Shown here: positions 54,261 to 64,000 of the stretch, one piece after another
Position numbering within the stretch: position 1 is the stretch's first letter
Layout of the letters: each line of letters opens with the position of its first letter
Source of the DNA: Xiphias gladius
Taxonomy: Eukaryota; Chordata; Actinopteri; Istiophoriformes; Xiphiidae
Length of the DNA stretch: 64,000 bases
Assembly (NCBI RefSeq): GCF_016859285.1
Contig: NC_053412.1
Span: forward strand, 4,894,289 to 4,958,288
Direction: 5' to 3'
Notes under the pieces: generated by a model
What the model saw: the letters and a program-made list of their open reading frames with translations, nothing else
Databases searched by the model: none
What the model was told of the DNA's origin: nothing
Made by a program: the position numbers and the translations under genes

Positions 54261-55436
54261 GAGACGGAAAAGTTTAGTTTGGTCTTGGGTTCTGTTGTAG
54301 ACGTTTTTTACACTCTGTTGTGTAGCGAGTGCCACGTCTTCTGAGCTGCATGGGAATAATTTAACACACACTTTACCATACTTTGAGATGTCCCTATACA
54401 AAATCCCCATCACATTATTATTATTACCTGTAGCATGTAGATAATAATTGGCTGCGGCAAATATACAAAATGTTTCACTCTATGAAAAATAACAGACGTC
54501 TTTTTGTGTTTGTATTATCTGTAGCTGAAAAACATTTATTTGTAGCCTACAACCATATCTCACACACAACACGCACCTGTTTTCCCACTAAACAAAGAGT
54601 TGTGGTCTACCGTGAGGGAAACCTGTGTGCTCCTTATTTATCTCACTGGCCTTGACTCCTTGAAATCCGTCCCTGCAAAATCGTTTTTCATAATGCGTGC
54701 GCCTGTACAAGGACATTTTATCAGCAATTCAACAGGCCAAAGACCAGATGTTCGCAGAAGAAGGAACCAGTTGTGTGTGGAGTTGGGTTTGAAAGTCCGA
54801 CGTTTCCCTTTTACAAAACCAAGGTTCACTTACCTTCTATTTCCAGAGCTCTGGTGCTTTGACCTCACTGTTGTTCACTGTAACCCGTTTGTTCCTGCGA
54901 CCTACGTTTTTTAATGGCTGCCCGCAAGCCAAATTTCCTTTGAATCAATAACAGAGTTGAAGCTGAAATTGAAGACTGTGAGACACAGCTGAAAATTCTG
55001 TGAAAAAGCTAGAAAGTGGACCTTGAGTTGAGATTATTTTGTCAAACTCCTATTTACAAGGTCAGGAGGGAACCTTCGGTGTTGAAAATTAAAATGAAAC
55101 TATGACAAAATACTCGATAAAACTGCAACTTGCACTGATTAACAAACGACTGATGTATTTACGACTGATGTGTTTCAGGCATTCAAAGTGAGACCGTGGC
55201 TGCCCGAAGGGGCAGTTGCAGGACAGGCACATGACCACATTTCTATTCATAGGCCTTTTTTCACACAAGGCATGCTACAAGATTGTCTGACGGTAAAAAT
55301 CAGCAGAGGGACTGAGTAGTGTCAGTTACACGGCATATATCTAAACTTTGCTAACGCAAGCTAACAGTAGCCACCATGACAGCTGAAGCTAGCTGTAGCA
55401 GCAAAACTGAATAAATGTGTTATTTCTTGTTTCAAC

Positions 55437-55735
55437 ACTCACATAGTATTGCTTTAAATGAGCAGTTTTACATTCGGGAAAATACTCTTATTTGCTTTTT
55501 TGAGTTGACGGTTGGATGAGATCAATCTCGTGCCCGTGCTTCGTGTAACTGGGGCCAGAAGGCAGTTAGCCTATCTTAGCATAAAGACTGGAAGCAGGGG
55601 GAAACTGCTAGCCTAGCTTTGTTCAAATTCAAAAATGGGCCCACCATTACCTCAAGGATTACTAATTAAGACTTTATATTCAACTGTTTAATCCCAACAA
55701 ACACAAATTAATTTTTTTTTTTTTTTTTTCTGCAA
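55437..55735 (+). repeat. Family B dispersed element, longer copy
   Basis: Contains ACATTCGGGAAAATACTCTT, GTTGGATGAGATC, GCCTATCTTAGCATAAAGAC, GGAAGCAGGGGGAAACTGC and AGCCTAGCTTTG, in the order typical of a widespread teleost repeat. Ends in a T run. The related inverted copy is in stk11ip intron 19. Confidence 0.65.
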
Positions 55736-58700
55736 GGGTTGCCAGATCTTTGAACTTTGGACAGAGCCTCGCTCGCTGTTGCCCCCTGCTTCCGTTCACC
55801 ATGCAGGGGTAAAGCTAATCCTCTCATGGCCACGGCTCCATACTGCACGAAATGCATTTATTGTGTTTGAGGTAAGTGTGATGCTTGTCGCTGTTACGTG
55901 CTAGAGACTCAACCATTATCTAGCTCAAACCTTGTAGGTGGTGAGTCACTTAGCGCCACAGTTGTAATATAACTGATGTTAACATTAATCTAACGGCTAC
56001 AGGACATTTGACCGGTACAACTCTGCAAACTTCCAGGAGCATTAAAGCTCGACACAGTGCAGACCTGTAGTTCGAGCTGAGAAGCTGTGGCTTCTTAATG
56101 TGGCGGGGCTCAAAACTTCTCAATACTTTAATACTTCTGCTACGTCCCGCTTCTCCACAGGCTCTGGATAATTTTCTTTGGGCAAACGAACATGACTGAC
56201 ATCTTCCTCACTGCTGCAGATTTCCAACAGGTCGCTGCGCTCTCTGAAACCTCTGTCCTTTCTTATTTCTTGCGCCACAACATTGTGAAAAAAAACAGCA
56301 ATTGTGAGCCGTGTTCTCCTCTTTTTTTCTTTTTTAAACACAGGTGTAATCTGAAAGTACCAAACTGTATTTACCAGTAGAGGGCGTTACAATAATACAT
56401 AACCAGATGTGTCTGATCTGTTTCATGACAGTTTTAGCAAGGAAATCAGATGTTTTGCTTCTGACAACTGATGGGTGAAAATTGAATTCTCTGCACAGTA
56501 TTCAGCCCGTCCCACTGATTTTCGACAGCTTCAACTGACGATTAAATTTTGGTCCCATCATGATGTTGATGAAGGGAAAAGTCTCAAAAGACTTCAGGGA
56601 GGGAAAACTAGATTCCTATTACATTCGTTGTTCATAATTCCTTAAAACCTTGACACATTTACTGAAGCTTAAAAAATTTCTCGATACACCTATTTATGTA
56701 GGAAGACTAACATAAGAGAGATGTAAAACAAAAGACAGGTGCTATTCTGTGGTCATAATTATATCTTGACCGGTTGAGTACAGGCTAATTCTTGCAGTTT
56801 AAAAAAATAGTACTGTATATTAAAAAAAAAAAAAATCCTCTAGCAATTTCTAAGATTTAAATACGAAACAACAACAAAAAAAAAAAACCCCAAACTTGTG
56901 CACGTCTGCTGTACCCACCCTCTTGTCTCTTTCCTCGGAGCTGAAAAGCTCCCTCACCAGGTCACATCTGCAGGCTTTGATGTGCACGTGCTACGGTCAA
57001 GACATACGTAGCCCCTCCGGACGCATCTGAGCCCCTCATCTTAATAACCATGAGGACATAAAGACGCAGAGGTAGAATATTTCCGCACTGGGTTGAACAC
57101 AGATTTGCCCTCGCTTGAAACACAGTGCGATGCGGGAAAGAAACTCTGCAGGGAAAAACGACATCGGAGGAATAAAGAACGGTACGTTTTAAGTTGCGAC
57201 TTCACCACGGACACAAAATGCTTAAGCTGAATATGAGATGACGGCGTGATGCTGTGGCAGACTTTAATGTAGACAGGTGACTCCGGCAGCTTCTCCACCA
57301 CGTACGACCATAACACGCAGATCTGCCAGAACAACAGAAGCCGTTCACAGATGAACATAATTTAGCTGGCCTCGGGCGGTCTGCGGTACTCCCACTCATT
57401 ACAGAAGTATTACATCATGTGACACACTGCATATCCCGGCTGCTGGGACGGGTATCCTCAGGTGAGACTGATGTGTATATAGCCATGTTCTTGCAGTTTG
57501 GCTCAGTCTGAACTCTCGGCTCTTTTTTTCTCAGCTCTGTCTCGGTTTCAAGTCCGCTGTCAGATTTGACAGCGCAGCATTGTTCTCACATTTTACTCAG
57601 TTAACACTTTCAGTGAAGAGAAGAAGACAGTCCAACCAGAAGTGACTGGGAGAAAAAAAACAACACCGGCTTTGCATGCATGCAAGGTCACAGCTGTGCA
57701 CGGAAAGCCGTGAACTGCATTAGCTCAATCCGTTCAAATGCCCTTTTATTAGAAGCGGGCTGAATGGCGGGGCAATATGGCTTTGCCTCTAGCAGCACAG
57801 GCCTCAGGGGTTGCCGCAGCGAAAACGGACCGCCTGCCCTTCTTTAGGTTGGCCATTGGCTATAGATGCACGACAAGACATCGAGTTAGAGGAGGAGGGT
57901 AGAGCGTCTCCGGTGCTGATTCAACAGTAGGAAGATATGACAGCTGATGCGGGGATAGTGTGTTTTAAAGCTGGCAAACATTTTTCCTGAACTTTGGTTG
58001 TTCGGACACTCAGACGTTCAACCATTTCATCCTAATCCCGTGTTTGCCATCCACTTCTTTTGTAGCCCAAAACTGGATTCATCTCTTGTAACTTCAGGTG
58101 TTCCGGGTTATTTTGTAATTTCCGTTGTGGGTATGAATGTCTATCTTATTCAAGACAGAAGAGGGGTACTATCGAGAGCAGTGCGGCTCCAGCCCCTCGG
58201 CCGCATTCCTCGGACCTGGATAACTGGGGGAGTCAGATTTCGTTATTGGATTTCATTTAAATTGGTATTTTCCGTGGCTGGAGACAAACTGAAAATCTTT
58301 CAGTACCTGTCACAACAGCTACAGCTCCTCGAAGTCACACCTGCCAAAAGCCAAATGAAGTCCGGGTGATCCGAAGCATGTCCGGGCCCTTTCAAGCTCA
58401 GTCATCCGTTTACTCAGCTCTACGCTGGGTGGCACATTTCCTCGGAGAGGTGTCAGGGGATTAAGGTGCTTGGCTTCAGCTGAGAAATTGCCACAAGGAA
58501 AAGACAAATGAACACTGATGCATTAATTAATCAAGAAGAAGATGACATCAATTTAATGAAACTAAAATATTGATCAACTATTTAAAAAAAAACAAGAACA
58601 AAACTTTTTTCTGATTTCATTGAATTTAAAAAATGTTAGCATTAATCACATTAAATAACAGCCAAGTAGTTACAGTTGCAATAGCTGCTTTTGGTTTTAA

Positions 58701-60794
58701 TTCAGGTAGCTTTAATCTAATTCATGTATTTGTGAATTTGAAACCCCAAGATACAACATGACAGACAGTGGTAGTCAGTGTCATTAGGAGCAACTTGGTT
58801 ACTCTGACAGAACGTCTGCATGTGTATGATTAACGCAGAACCGGCTTTCGGCGTAATTGGTATTGAACACTCCCACATTGAAAATGAAACCAAATGCTCT
58901 GTTCGGCTACTGTTCCCTTCTCCTACGGTGTTTTACTCTTGCTGCGCAACGTTTCGATCAATCCGATTTTCTTCAGGCACCTTGCCGCCTCCACAATCAG
59001 AAGCCCCTAAATCGCAGGTGTAAAGTAATAAAGACGATTGTTGTTATCATTCTTTGGTGTACAGAATTTGCGAGAAAAGAGGAATCGCAGCCAGCTCAAC
59101 TGCTTTGAGACAGTGTGAGACATCAAGGTGATATTTTTAAATACGATTTAGATATAATATTGTTTCAACAGGAGAGACACTACGGCGTCGCAAAGAAAAG
59201 TAAATGTAGGAAGATGATCCGAATGTCCACATTTCCAGCTTGCATTTGTTCTGTCTGTTGAGGTCATGTCAAAGCCTCGATTGTGTTCTGAGGCTAAACT
59301 GGTCCGATGTCGTGAAGGTGAAGCTGAGACCCTTAGAGGGTCGCCGATACCTGACTTTTTTTTTTTTTTTCTTCCTGCCCCCATCAGCCGACCGGGGTCA
59401 TCAGGATGGAACAGTTGCTCCATCCTGTTAGTGATTTATATTTTCAGGGACCACAGCTGCCTATCCATCATTTCTAACCTGCCTCACTCGAGACGGAGAA
59501 AAACACTGGGACTCATTACTTTTCCAGTTAGTAAGTCTTGACTCAGCACTTTATGGTTGCGTTGGATTGTTTCTGCTATTTTGTCCCTCAAGCGCCGGTG
59601 AATGAGCTCCGACCGAGCGGGAGAAACTGAACAGGCTAGATGCAGGCATGTGGGGATTTGGAGGAAACTTTTCGCTGAACGTGTGAGGGTTCAGGATGTG
59701 TTAATTGTATGAATGAATACCTGAGACTTGGACAATGCTTGGTTTGAAAACAGCACGGCTCAGGTTAGACCTTATAATGGTATGACAACTGAAGTTCCCT
59801 CCTGTTCCTTGCATCGTTGTTTCCAAAAGAAACCTGACTGCTGAGTGTAACATAGAGATAGATAGCTGGTAGATATTCTGTATCATCTCTCTAAAGCTCG
59901 CAGAAATTCAGAATAACAACTTCGTGATTGATACACCCGCAGTTACCTGGTATTTCGCAATGAAATCTGGCAATGCAGTCCAGTAAGCGTGCAAGTGCAG
60001 TGTATTTAGGATAATAGTCTTTGTCTTTGTTCATTGTCAGGCACACCTCGGGGTCTAACAGTTTGTTATTCCTGTCGGAAACTTTGAGAGAGTGCAAAAC
60101 CAAACGCCGTCAATAGCGTCTCAGCTCTTGATCCGAAACGATCTGGACCCATTTTCCTCAACACATGTAATTAAACAGCTGCAGGTGAGCAGTAATTTAA
60201 GAAAAATTTTTCTGCGGAGCATCCTCGTTTGTGTAATTTAAGGAAGCCAAAATAAAGCAAAATAAAAGCAACAAAAAAACTAACATTTCCAACCTGAAAA
60301 CAACCAATGAACTTTATTTTATAAAATCTTAAAACTGTTTCATAAATTGCTGCATGTTTAAATAGCCCAGAAGTGGCTGAAACTTCATACACACAAAGGA
60401 AAATAAAAAAGTTACGTAACATTTTGGGGTCTCTTGCAGGTCCAGGCCTAGAAATGTTTTGTTTCTGAAGGGCAGGTTTCAGGGGTAGATTTATAGTAAC
60501 TAAAAAAAACAAAAACAATAACTAGGGTTCATAACGAAATAAGAGGAAAAAAAGACACAGTACAGAAAAAAAATCTGAGTATCACTTTTTATAAGAGCGC
60601 TATAGATCAAATAACTGAAACTGCTTCAGTTGAATTCTATTGTGTCTACTGCAATTGTTCCAAGCAGTTCTATTATATTGTTATATCACTGCCCTACAAT
60701 AGTATGAATCACTAAGTCTTGTCTTTATTCTTAGACTTTCTTTTTATAGCAGCTCCAACTGCAACTGTCACACGTATGCTGTGTCTGCCTGTCT

Positions 60795-60913
60795 CACACA
60801 ACCACACACACTCAGACACACACACAACCACACACACAGACACACGTTTTGGTTGATAACATTATCTAAAGGGCTTGGAGTGCAGGAGCTCTGGTATGTC
60901 TGTGTGTGCTTGT

Positions 60914-60992
<79 letters not shown>
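60795..60992. repeat. Facing (CA)n and (TG)n tracts
   Basis: An imperfect CA tract (60795-60845) is followed about 75 bp later by 37 uninterrupted TG units (60919-60992). The two tracts are complementary and could pair within one strand. Confidence 0.9.
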
Positions 60993-60994
<2 letters not shown>

Positions 60995-61260
60995 GGTCAT
61001 ACATGGCAGCCCAAGAAATGTGACCTATCTGGTGGTGCAGCTGTCGTTCCCAACCTGAGGGAGTTGGGCATGAAGCAGTGAGACGGGGGAGACGGGGGAG
61101 ACAGGAGAGAAAGAGCAGACCTGTATCATGAGCTGATTTCAGTACTTAGGAGCCTAAAAAGGTTAGAAGGGTATTTTTTAAAATCGTACTCAATAACGGC
61201 AATAACGAAAAAACACAAGACCGGAAGGCCAGAGTGGTTTGACATTTAGGAAGAAGGATC

Positions 61261-61282
61261 TCTCTCTCTCTCTCTCTCTCTC
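61261..61282. repeat. (CT)n tract at the presumed speg leader
   Basis: Eleven CT units followed by a pyrimidine-rich stretch, of the type often seen at transcription starts. Confidence 0.85.
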
Positions 61283-61532
61283 CTTCGCTCTGTCTCACCC
61301 CTCTTCACCGGGGTTAAAGCTGTTGAAAGGGACCATGGCGGTGGCTGCTAATGCTACATGATCTAGGGGGGACTTACACCTACAGCCCATGCTCGCTAAA
61401 GGACACGTAGAGACACGGGCTTTAGCAAATGATTTGACATGAAATATTTTCCTCCATGGATCTTGTTACCTTAATTTGGACTTTGCGGGGATGTCCAAAG
61501 GGATTCCTTTCAGCTTTAATGGCAAAAGTCAG
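61261..61532 (+). promoter_or_regulatory. Putative untranslated first exon of speg with upstream ORFs
   Basis: The segment ends in a good donor, GTCAG|GTAAGG at 61532/61533. An acceptor, GACTGTTACAG, lies at 62304, which would make 62305-62859 the next exon. The leader contains short upstream ORFs at 61335-61361 (strong context GACCATGG) and 61389-61442. A third ATG at 61491 would read across the junction and stop soon after. That this exon belongs to speg is inferred from position and splice signals. Confidence 0.4.
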
Positions 61533-62477
61533 GTAAGGTGCACTTCTTTCTATTATCGGGTTAAGTCTATTTTAGGCAACTCTTTGGATCAGCATGTTAG
61601 TGGGATAACATAAATTAGCATAGGAAGCAAATCCGAATGCTGACATATTCTTTATCGGTAATCAAGGCATTCCATTTATTGCTATTTTGTATAGTTATTA
61701 GATTTATTTTCCAAACATGACTTGAAATGAAGAATTAAAATGGCCGGAAAGTCCTAAATTAATTTAATCGACTAGTATTTCTGGTTTCAACTAGCAAGGG
61801 TGGCAATGTGTAATCGTTTAGTCAACTGGTCGCGCACATCCCTGGCAATAACCACATGGTTACTATTAGAGACATGTTGCTAACGTTAAATAGGGGAAGA
61901 AAATCCAGGCCTTCTGTGTCAAAGTCCTTTTGGAGGGCAGTCCTACCAGCCTCCTTCTTAAGACTTTTATGACATGACAACCTTCAAAACACTCCTGGCT
62001 GCCGTTTTCAGTGTAAAACCACACACCACACGCCAGCGCCTTCTTGACCTGCGTTATAATGGGTGGAGGTGTCGGGACAGGACTTCTTCGCTGCTCGGAC
62101 TGTCACATCCACAACTCCATTCACCAATTTGTAACTAAATACATATACAAGCCAAAACTATGATACTTGTGCTGTCACAATTTAGCAAATAAACAAGGAT
62201 GTCATTTTTTTCCAAATGAACACATTTATTAGGAAACGGTGTCCAAAGTCAAAATGAAATATATCTAAACATAACTTTGATATCATTTTGATTGACTGTT
62301 ACAGTCCCCGGTGCAACAGCCCAGGTGAAACAGCCCACATACTCCCTGTGATCCAAGAGATATCTGAATCGATGAAGTCTTTCAGAAGAGGCCTTCAATA
62401 ACTGCAGCTCATCTTCATACCCCAATCAATTACCAGATATAAGGTGCAGAACGTAAAGAAGTGTGAAAGAAATCAGG

Positions 62478-62859
62478 ATGGCAGAAGTCCCCGGAGCCAG
62501 TCCCAGTCTCGACATCCCTTCCAAGAGGCGCAAGGTCACCAAGGACCGTATTGTTCCAGACACTGGGGCCGCAACGCAAGAACCCACGCCTCCGGTTTTC
62601 ATCCGTAAGCTCCGCAAGGCGGCAGTAGGAACAGGCTGTGATATCCGACTGAGGGTGTCGGTGACAGGATTTCCAAAACCTGTGCTGACCTGGTACCACA
62701 ACGACGAGCTCCTGTCACCATCAGAAGCCCAGGACTCAGGGGGACTGTGGATACGGGACTGCCGCACAAGCGACGCTGGCTTGTATACCTGTGTGGCGAC
62801 CAATGAGCTGGGAGAGGCAACCTGCAGTGCTGTCCTGGCCATCATGGACCTTGGTGAAG
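62478..62859 (+). CDS. speg: SPEG (striated-muscle preferentially expressed kinase), first coding exon (partial)
   Basis: The first 127 codons of a giant Ig/FN3/double-kinase protein that works at the triads and sarcomere of striated muscle, where it supports calcium handling and phosphorylates partners such as SERCA and junctophilin. The exon encodes MAEVPGASPSLDIPSKRRKV, then the first Ig I-set domain from about residue 38 (PPVFIRKLRKAAVGTG...) to the end, with the tryptophan in LTWYHND and the DAGLYTC motif. The match to human SPEG residues 20-130 (PPKRAKV, DVRLRV, DAGVYSC) is clear from memory. The first Ig cysteine is replaced by Arg in DIRLRV, as in the human protein. The donor is GAAG|GTAATC, phase 1, and all later exons lie beyond the window. 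The paralogue (spega or spegb) cannot be decided from one exon. Obscurin-like proteins have similar Ig domains but lack this N-terminus. Confidence 0.88.
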
Positions 62860-64000
62860 GTAATCACAAGCAACTGAAATACTCTTTAACAGGAAGACCT
62901 GAGTCATGACAGTCATCTTTTAAGCTTCAGTCATATTTTCTTTTAAAAAGGTTATTGTTTGGTAAAGGATTTAGACCCAAAATGGTCCTCAAATGGACCA
63001 ATTACTTAGACTAATCTAGCATTTCCTCTTTGCATTTCTCCACACTCTCTTTTCTAATTAATATTTGATCTCTTGAAGCATTATCCCAGTCCGTGATAGT
63101 TCACCCAGACAAAACAATTGTAGATCCAAGACTGCTTTGATCATCAGACAGTAACCCTGTCTTCCATGTCTGCAGAGCGGCACTGGGAGATGCTTAAAAT
63201 TAGCTTGTGGATTTAAATAGAGGCTGAGATTTGCTGGAAGAGAAGAGTGTAACCTGCTGTTGCTTTCTATTAGCTGCACAGCTGAACCTTTGAGTGTTGT
63301 TTGTTGTGTGGACTGAGCTGAGGAAGTCGGGATTTTAGGCACCTGGTGAGAACGTTCTTACTCTGAGGATTTGTTGGGAAATTCCTATTAGCCTGGCAAA
63401 AGTCACCTTTAAGACTTTATAAAGGAGAAAAATCATTAGACTGTCTACAGCTGTGTACACGATTCAGTTGTTACATCGTCAATCATCCATCGTCATTTGT
63501 AGCTTGCAGCTACTGTATAATGTAACATAGTGCAAATACCACAAAGAAATAGTCTTGCTGTGATGTTGATTTTATTACCACAACTCAAAAAGCACAATGA
63601 TAATAATGTCAACGTCATTGCAGTTTTTATACTGCGTCTTAAGTGGTCACTATGTAGATTTTTCCGTTTTGGAGAAACAGCAAAAGTTAAGCTAGTTCAT
63701 ACTGAAAATGGTCACACTGGGAGAGATCTCTAACAGACTGACAATAAGACGTTCGCGGTATACTTTTTCACGAATATTGTGATTTTGATTTTTTTAATCG
63801 GCCTGTGCAGAAGTTATTGAGTGGCACTTGCAAGTCTGTTTGCATAGGTTTCGTAGGACGAAGCTTCCAAGATTTGACCTTTGCAGAAGCCAACTTTTGT
63901 CAGCTCCAACATACCAACTGAGTAAACAGGATAATGACATGGACAATGAGACCATGATCAAGCCGTAAAGATAACTCTGTCTATTGCTGCTGTTGTGGCA
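62860..64000 (+). other. Beginning of speg intron 1
   Basis: No further exon of speg is recognised before the window ends. No repeat or other gene was identified. Confidence 0.5.

Larger units (their letters stand above)
53795..61200. other. Intergenic region between inha and speg
   Basis: Both strands were checked for homologues of genes found between INHA and SPEG in mammals (OBSL1, TMEM198, CHPF, ASIC4, GMPPA). None was recognised in the open frames. Contents are a perfect hairpin at 54228-54260, a family B repeat at 55437-55735, and CA/TG tracts at 60795-60992. Confidence 0.45.

Noticed and set aside
57041..57358. 105-residue minus-strand open frame with a hydrophobic start
   Set aside because: The start resembles a signal peptide but the rest shows no domain; not enough to call a gene.
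57998..58369. 123-residue plus-strand open frame between inha and speg
   Set aside because: No recognisable family, no plausible splice partners, no nearby promoter signal.
59891..60103. Cys-containing minus-strand open frame
   Set aside because: Short, no donor or acceptor in a matching phase nearby, no family recognised.

Overview
This is nuclear DNA from a ray-finned fish, most likely a teleost. The genes are split by GT...AG introns. There are many (TG)n and poly-T tracts, and several copies of short AT-rich dispersed elements of a kind common in teleosts. Every recognised gene is a vertebrate family member from the block equivalent to human 2q35: igfbp2, stk11ip, inha and speg. A connexin lies between stk11ip and inha.

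Layout. 1-7.6 kb: first coding exon of igfbp2 on the minus strand (7237-7603) and at least 7.2 kb of its first intron; the remaining exons lie off the left edge. 7.6-13.5 kb: non-coding, probably holding the divergent igfbp2 and stk11ip promoters. 13.5-36.7 kb: a complete stk11ip on the plus strand in 25 coding exons, whose phases close exactly to 1,218 residues. 38.3-39.5 kb: three exon-like segments with matching phases that I cannot assign, possibly an undescribed small gene. 42.1-50.9 kb: a gamma-type connexin (cx43.4/gjc4-like) with a CpG-rich untranslated first exon, a coding sequence split by three introns, and a 1.7 kb 3' UTR. 52.2-53.8 kb: a complete two-exon inha on the minus strand. 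53.8-61.2 kb: non-coding sequence with repeats. 61.2-64 kb: the leader and first coding exon of speg on the plus strand, which runs off the right edge.

The genes do not form an operon or one pathway. igfbp2 encodes a secreted IGF-binding protein, stk11ip an LKB1-binding lysosomal/cytosolic scaffold, the connexin a gap-junction channel, inha a secreted TGF-beta-family hormone subunit, and speg a striated-muscle kinase. Their proximity is shared ancestry of a chromosome block.

All splice sites were read by eye from consensus, frame and remembered family sequences. No alignment or transcript data were available. No mobile system, CRISPR array or defence locus was seen.
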